Part shown: piece by piece, positions 43,278 through 54,723 of the stretch
Layout: every line of letters begins with the position of its first letter
How positions within the stretch are numbered: position 1 is the stretch's first letter
DNA from: Streptomyces toxytricini
GTDB lineage: Bacteria > Actinomycetota > Actinomycetes > Streptomycetales > Streptomycetaceae
Reading direction: 5' to 3'
DNA: 63,096 nucleotides
NCBI RefSeq assembly: GCF_014649915.1
Contig: NZ_BMTY01000011.1
Coordinates: 54,093 to 117,188 of the forward strand
Position numbers and translations under genes: made by a program
The notes under the pieces: model-generated
What the model was told of the DNA's origin: nothing
The model's input: only the letters and a program-made list of their open reading frames with translations
Database searches by the model: none

Positions 43278-43697
43278 CTGCGCGGCGGCACCCCGCTCCC
43301 GCGGCGCACGCCGCCCGTCCGACAACCTCCCCCGCGCGACGCGCTCCACGCGCCGGCGCACGTACCGACGCGGCCTGGCGCGGCGCGGCCGGTAACCGGT
43401 GGCGACTCCTCGGCACCTCACTCCCTTCCCGGACGGTCGAGGACCGTGATCACGCACTTGTCCGGGAAACGAAGATCGAAAGCGATAGGTCACGGGTTGC
43501 CCGCGGTGTCAGTCCTACGGGTCCACCCGCACTGACCAGCCGCGAGGTGCAGCGCCGCCCCCGGCGGCCCGGCGTCGGCCACCGACGCTCCCGCGAAACG
43601 CCCCGCACCGGTCCGCCCCTTCGGCGGACCGGGCGTGCGCCGGGCGCCGCCGAGCCCTGCGCGCACACCACCCTCCGCGAAACGAAAGGACACCACC
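43278..43697. other. 420-bp gap, no gene recognised
   Basis: Lies between the DUF2637-like gene and the 88-codon hypothetical gene, both rightward. Long open frames cross it on several frames because of GC bias, but none has a ribosome site or family resemblance. An AT-richer patch at 43445-43500 could hold the promoter of the next gene; I see no clean -35/-10. Confidence 0.5.
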
Positions 43698-43964
43698 ATG
43701 GCCTACGAACTCACCCGCGCCGAGCGGATCCAGTACCGGCAGCGCCAGGACGAGGCGTTCCGGGCCGGCGAGGCGGCCGCCGCGAACCTCCGGGCCGCCC
43801 TGGCGCTCGCCGGCATCGTCCTCCCTTCCCTGGGCAACGACGGGCCGGTGGGCTGCCGGGGCATCGTCCGGCTCGGCGGGTGCAGTACGGCCGTGGCAGA
43901 CAGGCTCGCCGAGGTCATCACGGCCGGCGCCCGTGCCCGTGCCGGGCACGACGTGCAGGTCTGA
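43698..43964 (+). CDS. Hypothetical protein
   Basis: 88 aa, helical and alanine-rich, soluble. ATG 43698 is preceded by GAAAGGA at a suitable distance. The middle GPVGCRGIVRLGGCSTAVADRL contains two cysteines ten residues apart and a helical end. No family recognised. It is followed by another small hypothetical gene after 82 bp on the same strand. Confidence 0.65.
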   Translation: MAYELTRAERIQYRQRQDEAFRAGEAAAANLRAALALAGIVLPSLGNDGPVGCRGIVRLGGCSTAVADRLAEVITAGARARAGHDVQV

Positions 43965-44046
43965 GCGCCGCCGCGGCCCTTCCGTCCCCTCCGGCCCCGG
44001 CGCCCCGCGCCGCGGTCGGCCATCCCCCTACGTTCGGAGCATGCGC

Positions 44047-44361
44047 ATGGACGCCTGGAAGTCCCTCCACCGCCCGAAGGCCCCGCGGGCCTCACTCGAC
44101 CCCTACCGCTTCCCCGGTCTGCGCGGCCTCGCCACCGACGCGGAACCGGCCGGCACGGAGCCGGAGGACCCGCTCCCCCGTACCGCCCGGTCCTCCGACT
44201 CCCTCACCTCCGCCGACCGGCGGCGCCTGGACCTGCATGCGTGCCTCACGGTGGCGGGCGTCCCGCCTGCCGCCGAGGACCTGCACGCCATCACCGTGCT
44301 CTCGGCGGCCGACGACGCCACCTACACGGCCGTCCGGCGGTGGATCACGAACACCTGGTGA
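44047..44361 (+). CDS. Hypothetical protein
   Basis: 104 aa from ATG 44047 (GGAG seven bases upstream); ATG 44041 would add two residues. The first half is basic and Pro-rich (WKSLHRPKAPRASLDPYRFPGL), the second helical with an acidic linker and the ending VRRWITNTW. No family recognised and no membrane segment. It converges on the EEP-family gene with 36 bp between stops. Confidence 0.6.
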   Translation: MDAWKSLHRPKAPRASLDPYRFPGLRGLATDAEPAGTEPEDPLPRTARSSDSLTSADRRRLDLHACLTVAGVPPAAEDLHAITVLSAADDATYTAVRRWITNTW

Positions 44362-44397
44362 GCCGGAGCAGCACCGGACCCGCACCGCCGGGCGGCG

Positions 44398-45360
44398 TCA
44401 GAAGCGGATGTCGGCGGCGACGGGCAGGTGGTCGCTCCCGGTCGGCGCGAGTGTCCGGATCCGGGTGACCTCGGCCCCGCGCGCCAGGACGTGGTCGATA
44501 CGGGCCGCCGGCAGCGCCGCCGGCCAGCTGAACGCGAAGTCGCGTGCCGGCCGCCCCGTCCTCCGCACGACCGGTGCGAGCCCCCGGTCGTCGACGGTGG
44601 CGTTGAGGTCGCCGAGCAGCACCACCCTGTCCAGCGGCTCGGCGGCCAGCGCCCGCCCCAGCAGGACGGCGCTCTCGTCGCGCCGCGCCGCGTCGAACCC
44701 GCGGAGCGGGCCGAGCCGCACCGACGGCAGGTGCGCCACGTGGACGGCGACGTCGCCGTGCGGGGTGCGGGCGGTCGCCCGCAGGCCGCGGTTCCAGCCC
44801 TCACCCGCTCCGGCGGGCCGGATGTCCACGGGCCGCGGGTCCGCGAGCGGGTACCGCGACCACAGGGCGACGGTGCCGGCGGCCGCGTGGTGCGGGTAGT
44901 CCGCGCGCAAGGCCGTGGTGAACACCGGTGCGGCCTCGGGCGTCAGCTCCTCCACGGCGATCAGGTCGGCGCCGGTGCGGGCCAGGGCCCGGGCCGTGCC
45001 CGCCGGGTCGGTGTTGTCGTCGGCGACGTTGTGCTGGACGGCCCGCAGGTCGGCGGGCTGCCCGGCACGCGGCAGCAGGAACGCGCCGAATGCGGCCGTC
45101 CAGGCGAGGGCCGGCAGCGCGGCCGCGCACAGCGCGGACCGCGACCGGCGCAGCACCGCCCAGCCCGCCAGCAGCGGCACGGAGAGGCCCAGCCACGGCA
45201 GGAACGCCTCGACGAGGCTCCCCGGACGCCCCGGCAGGTCCGGCAGGAGGCCCGGGCGCACCAACAGGACGGCCGCCGCCGCGGCGGCAAGCGCCGCGGC
45301 CCGGCCCCGGCGCCACGACCAGCGCCCGCCCCCGCCCCGCCACCGGCCCGCTCGCCCCAC
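44398..45360 (-). CDS. Membrane-tethered endonuclease/exonuclease/phosphatase (EEP) family protein
   Basis: 320 aa. Three hydrophobic segments occupy about residues 18-100, then an outward or cytoplasmic EEP domain: VQHNVADDNTD (metal Asn/Asp), GADLIAVEELTPEA (metal Glu), LLGDLNATVDDRG and the final GSDHLPVAADI with catalytic His. The fold cleaves phosphodiester or phosphomonoester bonds of DNA, lipids or inositol phosphates; the target is unknown. GTG 45360 is chosen because GAGGGGGAG lies about 7 nt upstream; the frame is open far beyond but overlaps the next gene. Such TM-EEP proteins are common in actinobacteria. It lies 94 bp downstream of the SpoIIE phosphatase gene on the same strand. 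Confidence 0.88.
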   Translation of the reverse strand: MGRAGRWRGGGGRWSWRRGRAAALAAAAAAVLLVRPGLLPDLPGRPGSLVEAFLPWLGLSVPLLAGWAVLRRSRSALCAAALPALAWTAAFGAFLLPRAGQPADLRAVQHNVADDNTDPAGTARALARTGADLIAVEELTPEAAPVFTTALRADYPHHAAAGTVALWSRYPLADPRPVDIRPAGAGEGWNRGLRATARTPHGDVAVHVAHLPSVRLGPLRGFDAARRDESAVLLGRALAAEPLDRVVLLGDLNATVDDRGLAPVVRRTGRPARDFAFSWPAALPAARIDHVLARGAEVTRIRTLAPTGSDHLPVAADIRF

Positions 45361-45454
45361 CCCGGCTCTCCCCCTCGTACTGCGGACGCCCCCGGCGGGC
45401 GGTCCGGCCGCGCCGCAAGACGCGTACGGCGGCGCCCGCGGTTCCCGCCGCAGG

Positions 45455-47545
45455 TCATCGGGCCGCGGGCGGCTGCGGTACCTCGGGGGCGCGGCGGACG
45501 CGGGCGAGGACGAGGACCGTGTCGTCGGTCGGCGCCGCGGGCAGCAGCTCGTCGAGGATCCGGTCGGCCGCCTCCTCCAGGGAGCAGACCGGGCCGGCGA
45601 GCAGCGCGCGCAGGGCGTCGATGCCCGTGTCGATGTCCTGGCCGCGCGCCTCGACGAGGCCGTCGGTGTACAGGGCGACGACGGCACCCTCGGGCAGGTG
45701 GGCCCTTGTCGAGCGGTACGGGACCCCGCCCACCCCGAGGGGCACGCCGAGCCCTTCGCCGACGGTCCGCACGGTGCCGTCGGGGCTGCGTACGAGGGGC
45801 GGCGGGTGTCCGGCGTTGGCGATGCGGGCGCCGCCGGTCCGGGCGTCGTAGACCAGGTAGAGGCAGGTCGCCCAGTCGATGCCGGACTCCTCGGCGCAGG
45901 CGTCGAGTTCGGCGAGGAGGTCGGCGGGCTCGGCGGTGTGCCGGGCCAGTGTCTTCGCCGTGATCCGCAGCCGGCCCATGTTGGCGGCGGCGGGCACCCC
46001 GTGGCCCATGACGTCGCCGACGACGAGGGCGACCCGGTCGCCGGGAAGGGCCACCGCGTCGTACCAGTCGCCGCCGACCTGGGTGACCCGGCTGCCGGGC
46101 AGGTAGCGGTGGGCGATGTCGACGTGCGGCCCGGCGGCCGGAGCGCTGGGCAGCAGGGCGTGCTGGAGGGTGAGCGCGATGTCGTGGATCCTGCCGTACA
46201 GGCGGGCGTTGTCCAGGCAGAGGGCGGCCCGCGAGGCGAGTTCCGCGGCGAGGCTGAGGTCCTCGTCGGCGAACGCGGGCCGGGCCGCGGACCGGCCGAA
46301 CATGGCGATGCCCTGGACGGTGCCGCGGGCGATCAGCGGCGCCACGAGGATGCAGTCGAAGCCGCTGTGAAGGAGCAGGCGGGCGCGCCCGGGGTGGGTG
46401 ACGGTGCGGGTGACGAACTCGTCGTTCACCGGGACGACGAGGGGGCGGCCGCTGCTGACCATCTGGTGGATGCTGGAGCCGGGCGGGTAGGTCACGCGGT
46501 CCGTGCCCTTGACGAGCTCCTCGGCGGGCGCCGGCAGGACGGTCCCGGAGGCGATCCGGCGGGTGATCAGCGGCCGCTCGGGGTCGAAGTCCTCGTCTTC
46601 GTCCATCCATTCGACGCGTTCGACGACGCAGCCGTCGCAGAAGTCGGGTACGGCCGCCTCGACGAGTTCGCGGGCGGTGGTGTCCAGGTCGAGGGTGGTG
46701 CCCATGCGGGCGGCGGCCCGGTCGAGCAGGGCCAGCCGCTGCCGGGCGGCGGTGGCCTCCAGGATGGCCTGCTCGCGGTCGGTGACGTCGAGGAGGAGCC
46801 CGCCGACGCCGCGTCGGCTGTCGCCCGCTCCGCTCAGCGGGAAGAAGCTGACCGAGCGCACCTGGTCGCGGTCGGGCCGGCCGGGGGTACGCAGGCCGAG
46901 CAGGGCGCCGACGACGGAGCGGCGGCCGCGGGCCACGTCGCGCAGGGTGCGCTGCAGCTCCCCGCCGTCCGAGGTGATCATGATGTCGGCGGCGTGGCGC
47001 CCGAGGTGGTCGGCAAGAGGCATGCCGTCCATGTCGGCGAGGGCCTGGTTCAGGTGGACGTAGCGCAGGTCCTCGTCGAGCATGACGAGGCCGATCGGGC
47101 AGGTCTCGAAGAGGGCGTCGAGGAAGAGGAGGTTCGTCTTGACGCGGTCGAGCTCCTCGCCGCGGGCGGCGAGCCCGAGCACGACGGTGCCGCCGTCGGC
47201 GCCGGCCATCGGGAAGACGCGGAAGCCGCAGTCGAAGATGCGGCCGTCGCGGTGCCGGGCGGGCATGCGGACCCGCCAGTAGCCGAGGGTGCGGGCGCGC
47301 TCCACGAGCCGGGCGGCGCCGTCGGAGGCGTCCGCGGGCGGGTCGGGGAAGAGGACGGCGGCGGGCCGGGCGAGGACGTCGGCGGCGGCGTGGCCGAAGA
47401 GCTGCTGGGCCCCGGGCCCCCAGTGGGCGATCCGGGCCGCGTCGTCGAGGGCGAAGACGGCCACGGCGACCTGCTCCAGCAGGGGCCCCGGCTCGGACAG
47501 GAGCGGGCCGGGGCCGCTGTCGCCCCCCGGCCGTTCCGGTGGCAT
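45455..47545 (-). CDS. PAS-PAS-GAF-SpoIIE (RsbU-type) protein phosphatase
   Basis: 696 aa, cytoplasmic. Two PAS-like sensor domains (about 20-135 and 143-262), a GAF domain (about 283-440) and a C-terminal PP2C/SpoIIE domain (about 460-690) with GGDWYDA, VVGDVMGHG, ANAGHPPPL and ALYTDGLVEARG. Such proteins dephosphorylate anti-sigma-factor antagonists and so release sigma factors of the SigB/SigF type in stress and development. No HATPase kinase domain is fused, and no anti-sigma or antagonist gene is adjacent. ATG 47545 is chosen (GGAAGGGGG upstream) over GTG 47563. The sensed signal is unknown; a Cys/Asp/Glu-rich patch (DFCDGCVVERVEWMDEDEDF) in the GAF region might bind metal. Confidence 0.93.
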   Translation of the reverse strand: MPPERPGGDSGPGPLLSEPGPLLEQVAVAVFALDDAARIAHWGPGAQQLFGHAAADVLARPAAVLFPDPPADASDGAARLVERARTLGYWRVRMPARHRDGRIFDCGFRVFPMAGADGGTVVLGLAARGEELDRVKTNLLFLDALFETCPIGLVMLDEDLRYVHLNQALADMDGMPLADHLGRHAADIMITSDGGELQRTLRDVARGRRSVVGALLGLRTPGRPDRDQVRSVSFFPLSGAGDSRRGVGGLLLDVTDREQAILEATAARQRLALLDRAAARMGTTLDLDTTARELVEAAVPDFCDGCVVERVEWMDEDEDFDPERPLITRRIASGTVLPAPAEELVKGTDRVTYPPGSSIHQMVSSGRPLVVPVNDEFVTRTVTHPGRARLLLHSGFDCILVAPLIARGTVQGIAMFGRSAARPAFADEDLSLAAELASRAALCLDNARLYGRIHDIALTLQHALLPSAPAAGPHVDIAHRYLPGSRVTQVGGDWYDAVALPGDRVALVVGDVMGHGVPAAANMGRLRITAKTLARHTAEPADLLAELDACAEESGIDWATCLYLVYDARTGGARIANAGHPPPLVRSPDGTVRTVGEGLGVPLGVGGVPYRSTRAHLPEGAVVALYTDGLVEARGQDIDTGIDALRALLAGPVCSLEEAADRILDELLPAAPTDDTVLVLARVRRAPEVPQPPAAR

Positions 47546-47831
47546 CGGGCGGCCCCCTTCCACGCAGGCGGCTTTCGGGGCCCGCGCCCGGCACGGGCCA
47601 CTTCCTCAATTCTGCGCGCGGTCGCGCCGGAGGACATCACGGGTCGGCTCCGAAGCCTGGCGGGTGCCGCCTTCCGGGTGGTCCGAGGTTGCCTCCCGGC
47701 CGGCGTCCCCGCAGGCCGGGAGGGGTTTCCCGGGCCGGCGGCGGACGGGAGACAGGAAACGCGTCGACCTCCGCGGGCCGGGCGGACAGGCTTGAGCCGT
47801 CAGCACGGAACGCAACCCCCAGGGGGAACCG

Positions 47832-48197
47832 ATGCGCAAGATGATCCGCGGCGCCGCCGCACTCGCCACTGCCGCCGCGGCCGTCGTCGCACTCGGCGGG
47901 GCGGCCCAGGCCAAGCCCGCCGGCGACTGGGCGGGCTGCCCGTCCGGGGCGGTCTGCATCTACCCGCAGGACCAGAACCCGGCGGTCAAGCCGACCCACG
48001 TCTTCTACAGCTACGGGGCACACAAGATCTACAACCAGTACGGGAACCACTGGGTGCTGAACAACCAGACCGGCGGCGCCACCGCCGCGCTGTGCACCGG
48101 CAGCAGCGGCACGGGCTGCGGCGGCCGCATCGCCGCGCAGACCGGCGTCTACGCCAACCTCACGCCCATCAACTCCGTCGCCCTGTACCGGCCGTAA
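47832..48197 (+). CDS. Secreted small protein, peptidase inhibitor I36-like
   Basis: 121 aa. Signal peptide (KMIRGAAALATAAAAVVALGGAAQA), mature domain of about 93 residues with four cysteines. The mature start DWAGCPSGAVCIYPQD and a Tyr/Asn-rich middle (KIYNQYGNHWVLNNQTGG) follow small secreted Streptomyces proteins related to the I36 inhibitor SMI or beta-gamma-crystallin-like folds. Inhibitor activity is not shown by the sequence. ATG 47832 follows AGGGGG. A very strong hairpin closes the gene. It is divergent (286 bp) from the SpoIIE phosphatase gene. Confidence 0.82.
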   Translation: MRKMIRGAAALATAAAAVVALGGAAQAKPAGDWAGCPSGAVCIYPQDQNPAVKPTHVFYSYGAHKIYNQYGNHWVLNNQTGGATAALCTGSSGTGCGGRIAAQTGVYANLTPINSVALYRP

Positions 48198-48213
48198 CTC
48201 TGGGCCGGTTGTT

Positions 48214-48261
48214 CGGAAGGCCTCCCGGAGCCGCCCTGCGGCGGGCCCGGGAGGCCTTCCG
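48214..48261. terminator. Strong terminator hairpin
   Basis: Arms of 15 bp (48214-48228 with 48247-48261) built on GGAAGGCCTCCCGG pair perfectly. The loop holds a second GCCGC/GCGGC stem. It lies 17 bp after the stop of the I36-like gene and isolates it from the downstream HTH-nSTAND-WD40 gene. Confidence 0.85.
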
Positions 48262-48361
48262 CATGCGCGTTTTTCCGCCACGCCCGTCACAGCGCGTACA
48301 CGGCCGTGCGGACCCCGCTGTAGCCTTGGGCTGCCATCTCACGACCTCGGCGCACACTGCC

Positions 48362-51300
48362 ATGGGGGATGCCGTGGGCGACCCGGAGAGCGGGCGGAAC
48401 ACGACACACCGGTACGGTCCTTCCGAAGCCGCCGACACCGCGCAGGGCGCGCCGGCCGCCGAGGCGGGACCGGCCGCGGACGGAGCAGGGGCCGCGGTGC
48501 GCTCCTTCCCCGCCCAGTTGCGCCGGCTGCGCGTGGAGCGCGGCCTGTCCCTGGCGGGGCTCGCCCGCCAGACCCATTACAGCAAGGGCTACCTGAGCAA
48601 GATCGAGACCGGGGCGAAGCGCGTCACCCCCGACGTGGCGCTGCGCTGCGACCGGGTGCTGGAGGCCGGCGGGGCGCTGGTGCGGCTGGCCCGCGAGGCG
48701 GACGCGGCGGACGCCCGGGCGGCCGCCGCGCAGGAAGCGCCGGTGGCGTCCTGGCAGGCGGAGGGGGAGTGCCCCTACCGGGGCCTGGCGGCCTTCACCC
48801 CGCATGACGCCGACTGGTTCTTCGGCCGGGAGCGGGCCACGGCGGCGCTGGTGGAGCGGGTCTTCGAGCGCATCGGGAGCGGCCCGCTGCTGCTGGTGGG
48901 CCGGTCCGGGGCGGGGAAGTCCTCCCTGCTGAACGCCGGTCTGGTGCCGGCGCTGCGGCGCGGGGGCGGTTTTCCGATGGCGGGAGCCGACTCCTGGCCC
49001 GTGATCAGGCTGACCCCGACGGCGCATCCGCTGCAGGAGCTGCTGGACTGCACCGCGAAGGCCCTCGACGGCGATCCGGGCGTGGGCGTACGGGAATTGC
49101 GGCAGCGGCCCGAGCGGCTCCTGGAGGCGGTGCACCGGCTCTCCGGCGCGGCCGGCGGTCCCGGAACCGGCCCGGCGGAGGGCGCGGCCCCGCACCGGCG
49201 GCCCGGGCTGCGGCCGGTTCTGCTCGTCGACCAGTTCGAGGAACTTTTCACCCTGTGCTCCGACGAGGAGGAGCGGCGGGCATTCGTCCGGGTCCTGTGC
49301 GCCGTGTCCGCATCGCGCGGCGCCGACCGGGCCGGCCTGGACCCGGCCGTCGTGGTCCTCGGCATCCGCGCCGACTTCACCGCCGCCTGCCTGGACCTGC
49401 CGGAGCTGGCGGGGGCGCTGGCGGACGGGCTGTTCGTCCTGCCGGCGATGACCGTGGCCGAGCTGCGGGAGTCCGTCACGCGGCCGGCCGGGCGGGCCGG
49501 CCTCACCCTCGAACCGGGCCTGGTGCCGCTGCTGCTGCGCGACGCCGGGGTGCGGGGGGCTGCGGCCGGGCCGGCGGCCGCCTCGGGCCTCGCGGCTCCG
49601 GCCGGTGCGCTGCCGCTCGTCTCGCACGCGCTGATGGCGACCTGGCAGCGGCGCGAGGGCGCCACCCTGACCGTCGCCGGGTACGAGCACAGCGGCGGCA
49701 TCCAGGGGGCGGTCGCGCAGAGTGCCGAGAGCGTCTTCGCCCGGCTGTACCCGGCCGAGCAGCGGGTGCTGCGCCGGATGCTGCTCGGCCTGGTCCACGT
49801 CGGCGACGGGGCCGCGGCGACCCGCCGCCGGATGCGGCGGGCCGTGCTGATGGAGCAGTCCGCCGACCCGGGCGCCGCCGGGCGGGCCCTCGACGCGTTC
49901 GTCCGGGCGCGGCTGGTCACCGCGGACAGCGAGACCGTCGAGATCGCGCACGAGGCGCTGCTGCACGCCTGGCCGCGGCTGCGAGGCTGGATCCATGCCG
50001 ACCGCGACGGGCTGCTGGTGCACCGGCGGCTCGCCCGCGCCGCCGAGGAGTGGGAGCGCGAAGGCCGCGACCCGTCCGTCCTCTACCACGGCACCCGTCT
50101 GGACACCGCCCTGACCTGGGCCGACGAACTGGGCGGCCGGGCCCGGCTCACCCCGCTGGAAGCGGAGTTCCTGCGGGCGGGCGCGGTCGCAGAGGAGGCC
50201 CGGCGGGAGCACGACCGGCGCCAGGTCAGGCTCCGGCAGCGGATGCTCGCCCTGCTCGTCGTCCTGCTGGTGCTGGCGCTGACCGCGGGCGGGCTGGCGT
50301 ACCGGCAGCGGGAGGCCGCGCTCGGCCAGGAGCGGCAGGCGCGGTCGCAGGCGCTCGCCGCACAGTCCGCCGCGCTGGCGGCCGGGCGGCCCGAGGAGTC
50401 GCTGCGGCTCGCGCGGGAGGCGTACCGGACGGCCGCCACCGCGGAGGCGCGGGGTGCGCTGCTGAGCACGCAGTCCCAGCCGTTCCTCGCCCGGCTCGGC
50501 GGCCACAGCGGGCCCGTGAACGCGGTGGCCTTCGCGCCGGGCAGCGGGCTGCTGGCGAGCGCCGGGTCCGACGGGCGGGTGCTGCTGCGCCGGGTGTCCG
50601 ACCGGAAGACGACGGCCGCGCTGACCATGCCGGGCCGGGTCCGGCACCTCGCCTTCAGCCCCGACGGGAGCCGGCTCGCCGCGACGTCCACCGACGGCCC
50701 CGTACGCCTGTGGGACGTCTCGGGCGGCGGCGGGGCGGCCGCGCTCCCGGCGGACACCGCGGACGCGCGCGCCCTGGCGTTCTCCCCCGACGGGCGCACG
50801 CTCGCCGTCGCCCTGCCGGACGGCCGGGTGCTGCTGCGGGACCCGGCCGGCGGGACCGGCCCCCCGACCGTCCTGGCCGGGCACACCGGGAAGGTGAACG
50901 CCCTGGCGTACGCGCCGGACGGGCGGACCCTCGCCTCGGCCGGCTCGGACCGGACGGTCCGCCTGTGGGACGCGGCCGGCGCACGGACCCTCGCCGTGCT
51001 GCAGGGGCACACCGCGGAGGTGCTCGGGGTGGCGTTCGCGCCGGACGGGCGGAGCCTGGCCAGCGGCGGTGCCGACCGCACCGTCCGGCTGTGGGAGGCG
51101 GCGCAGCGCCCGGCTACGGCGACGCTGACCGGCCACAACGACGACGTCAACGGCGTCGCGTACACGCCGGACGGCGGGGCGGTGGTCAGCGCGGGCGGCG
51201 ACGGGACGACCCGGCTGTGGGACGTCCGCAGCGGCCGGCAGACCGCGGCGCTGTCCGGGCACACCGACTACGTCCTCGCGGCGGCCGTCGACGCGCAGGG

Positions 51301-52267
51301 CGCGGTTCTGGCGACCGCCTCCTTCGACCAGTCGGTGGTGCTGTGGGACCTGCGCGGGCGGACCCTGACGGCCCGTCCGTTCACCGAGTTCTGGCGGGTG
51401 GCGTTCAGTCCGGACGGCGCCCTGCTGGCCACGGCGTGCGGCGACCACTCGGTGCAGCTGTGGGACGTACGGGGCCGGCGGCTGCTCCGGCGGCTGGAGG
51501 GGCATGCGGAGGCCGTGTACGCGGTGGCGTTCTCCCCCGACGGGCGGACGCTGGCGTCGGCGGCCTCCGACGGGACCGTCCGGCTGTGGGACACCGCCGG
51601 CCGGACCGATCCGGTGGTGCTGCGGGGGCACGCGGGCGCCGTGTTCTCGGTGGTGTTCTCCCCGGACGGGCGGACCCTCGCGTCGGCGGGGTCGGACCGC
51701 ACGGTCCGGCTGTGGGACGTGCCGGGGCGGGCGCCGCTGGCCACGCTGACGGGCCACACGGACTTCGCGAACGACGTCGCGTTCGGCCCCGACGGCCGCA
51801 CCCTCGCCAGCGGGGGCGACGACCTGACGGTCCGCCTGTGGGACGTCCCGGGCCGCCGGCCGCTGGCCACGCTCACCGGCCACACGGGCGCGGTGCGGGC
51901 GGTCGCGTTCAGCCCCGACGGGCGGTCGCTCGCGAGCAGCGGCAACGACGGCACGGTCCGGCTGTGGGACCCGCGGCGGCACGCGGTCGCGGCCGTCCTG
52001 GCCGGACACACCGGTTCCGCCCGCGGCATCGCCTTCTCCCCCGACGGCCGCACCCTGGCCAGCAGCGGCAACGACCGCACGGTCCGGCTGTGGGACGTGG
52101 CCGGCCGGCGGCTGCGCGCGGCGCTGTCGGGCCACACGAACGCGGTGTGGGGCGTGGCGTTCAGCCCCGACGGGCGCACGGTCGCGAGCAGCGGCAACGA
52201 CGGCACGGTCCGGCTGTGGGACCCCGAACCGGCCGCCCGGCGCGCGGAGCCGCCCGAACTCCCCTGA
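48362..52267 (+). CDS. HTH-nSTAND NTPase-TM-WD40 protein (14 WD repeats)
   Basis: 1301 aa. XRE-type HTH at about 50-105 (LRRLRVERGLSLAGLARQTH then SKGYLSKIETG). The nSTAND1-type NTPase begins CPYRGLAAFTPHDADWFFGRE (137-157), with Walker A GRSGAGKSS at 180-188, Walker B LLVDQFEE at 287-294 and GIRADF at 334-339, followed by helical and winged-helix segments. A membrane helix lies at about 628-648 (MLALLVVLLVLALTAGG). Fourteen WD40 repeats of about 42 residues run from 714 to the end, enough for two seven-bladed propellers. STAND proteins are switches that oligomerise when a sensor (here the propellers) finds its trigger. No effector gene is adjacent. ATG 48362 is chosen; GTG 48374 is possible. 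Confidence 0.92.
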   Translation: MGDAVGDPESGRNTTHRYGPSEAADTAQGAPAAEAGPAADGAGAAVRSFPAQLRRLRVERGLSLAGLARQTHYSKGYLSKIETGAKRVTPDVALRCDRVLEAGGALVRLAREADAADARAAAAQEAPVASWQAEGECPYRGLAAFTPHDADWFFGRERATAALVERVFERIGSGPLLLVGRSGAGKSSLLNAGLVPALRRGGGFPMAGADSWPVIRLTPTAHPLQELLDCTAKALDGDPGVGVRELRQRPERLLEAVHRLSGAAGGPGTGPAEGAAPHRRPGLRPVLLVDQFEELFTLCSDEEERRAFVRVLCAVSASRGADRAGLDPAVVVLGIRADFTAACLDLPELAGALADGLFVLPAMTVAELRESVTRPAGRAGLTLEPGLVPLLLRDAGVRGAAAGPAAASGLAAPAGALPLVSHALMATWQRREGATLTVAGYEHSGGIQGAVAQSAESVFARLYPAEQRVLRRMLLGLVHVGDGAAATRRRMRRAVLMEQSADPGAAGRALDAFVRARLVTADSETVEIAHEALLHAWPRLRGWIHADRDGLLVHRRLARAAEEWEREGRDPSVLYHGTRLDTALTWADELGGRARLTPLEAEFLRAGAVAEEARREHDRRQVRLRQRMLALLVVLLVLALTAGGLAYRQREAALGQERQARSQALAAQSAALAAGRPEESLRLAREAYRTAATAEARGALLSTQSQPFLARLGGHSGPVNAVAFAPGSGLLASAGSDGRVLLRRVSDRKTTAALTMPGRVRHLAFSPDGSRLAATSTDGPVRLWDVSGGGGAAALPADTADARALAFSPDGRTLAVALPDGRVLLRDPAGGTGPPTVLAGHTGKVNALAYAPDGRTLASAGSDRTVRLWDAAGARTLAVLQGHTAEVLGVAFAPDGRSLASGGADRTVRLWEAAQRPATATLTGHNDDVNGVAYTPDGGAVVSAGGDGTTRLWDVRSGRQTAALSGHTDYVLAAAVDAQGAVLATASFDQSVVLWDLRGRTLTARPFTEFWRVAFSPDGALLATACGDHSVQLWDVRGRRLLRRLEGHAEAVYAVAFSPDGRTLASAASDGTVRLWDTAGRTDPVVLRGHAGAVFSVVFSPDGRTLASAGSDRTVRLWDVPGRAPLATLTGHTDFANDVAFGPDGRTLASGGDDLTVRLWDVPGRRPLATLTGHTGAVRAVAFSPDGRSLASSGNDGTVRLWDPRRHAVAAVLAGHTGSARGIAFSPDGRTLASSGNDRTVRLWDVAGRRLRAALSGHTNAVWGVAFSPDGRTVASSGNDGTVRLWDPEPAARRAEPPELP
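50501..52246 (+). repeat. Fourteen in-frame ~126-bp WD40 repeats
   Basis: The DNA encodes 14 blades; the last six (from about 51500) are much more alike than the first eight, with near-constant FSPDGRTLAS and TVRLWD segments. This points to recent duplication or gene conversion inside the gene, as in STAND proteins with rapidly changing recognition surfaces. Positions that vary between blades cluster after the GH dipeptide and before FSPDG. Confidence 0.85.
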
Positions 52268-52450
52268 CGGGAGGGGGTTTCCCGGGGGTTTCCCGTTGCC
52301 CGTCCGGGTGGGGCGGCGCGGCGGGGTCGACGCGGCGGGCCGCGCTCGGCCAGTCTCGGGGTGCGGGCGGCGTCACACCCCGAGAGCGACCCGCCCGCCT
52401 CTGACACGGACTCACCACGCCCCGCGCCCGACAGAAATCGAGGGATCCGC

Positions 52451-54669
<2,219 letters not shown>

Positions 54670-54723
54670 CGCCGGGATCCGTGCTCCCGTACGGCCGGCG
54701 CTCCCACGGGGGTGGGGCGCCGG

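Noticed and set aside
50501..52246. Regular ~126-bp spacing that might suggest a CRISPR or satellite array
   Set aside because: The repeats are in frame and encode WD40 blades; there are no unique spacers.
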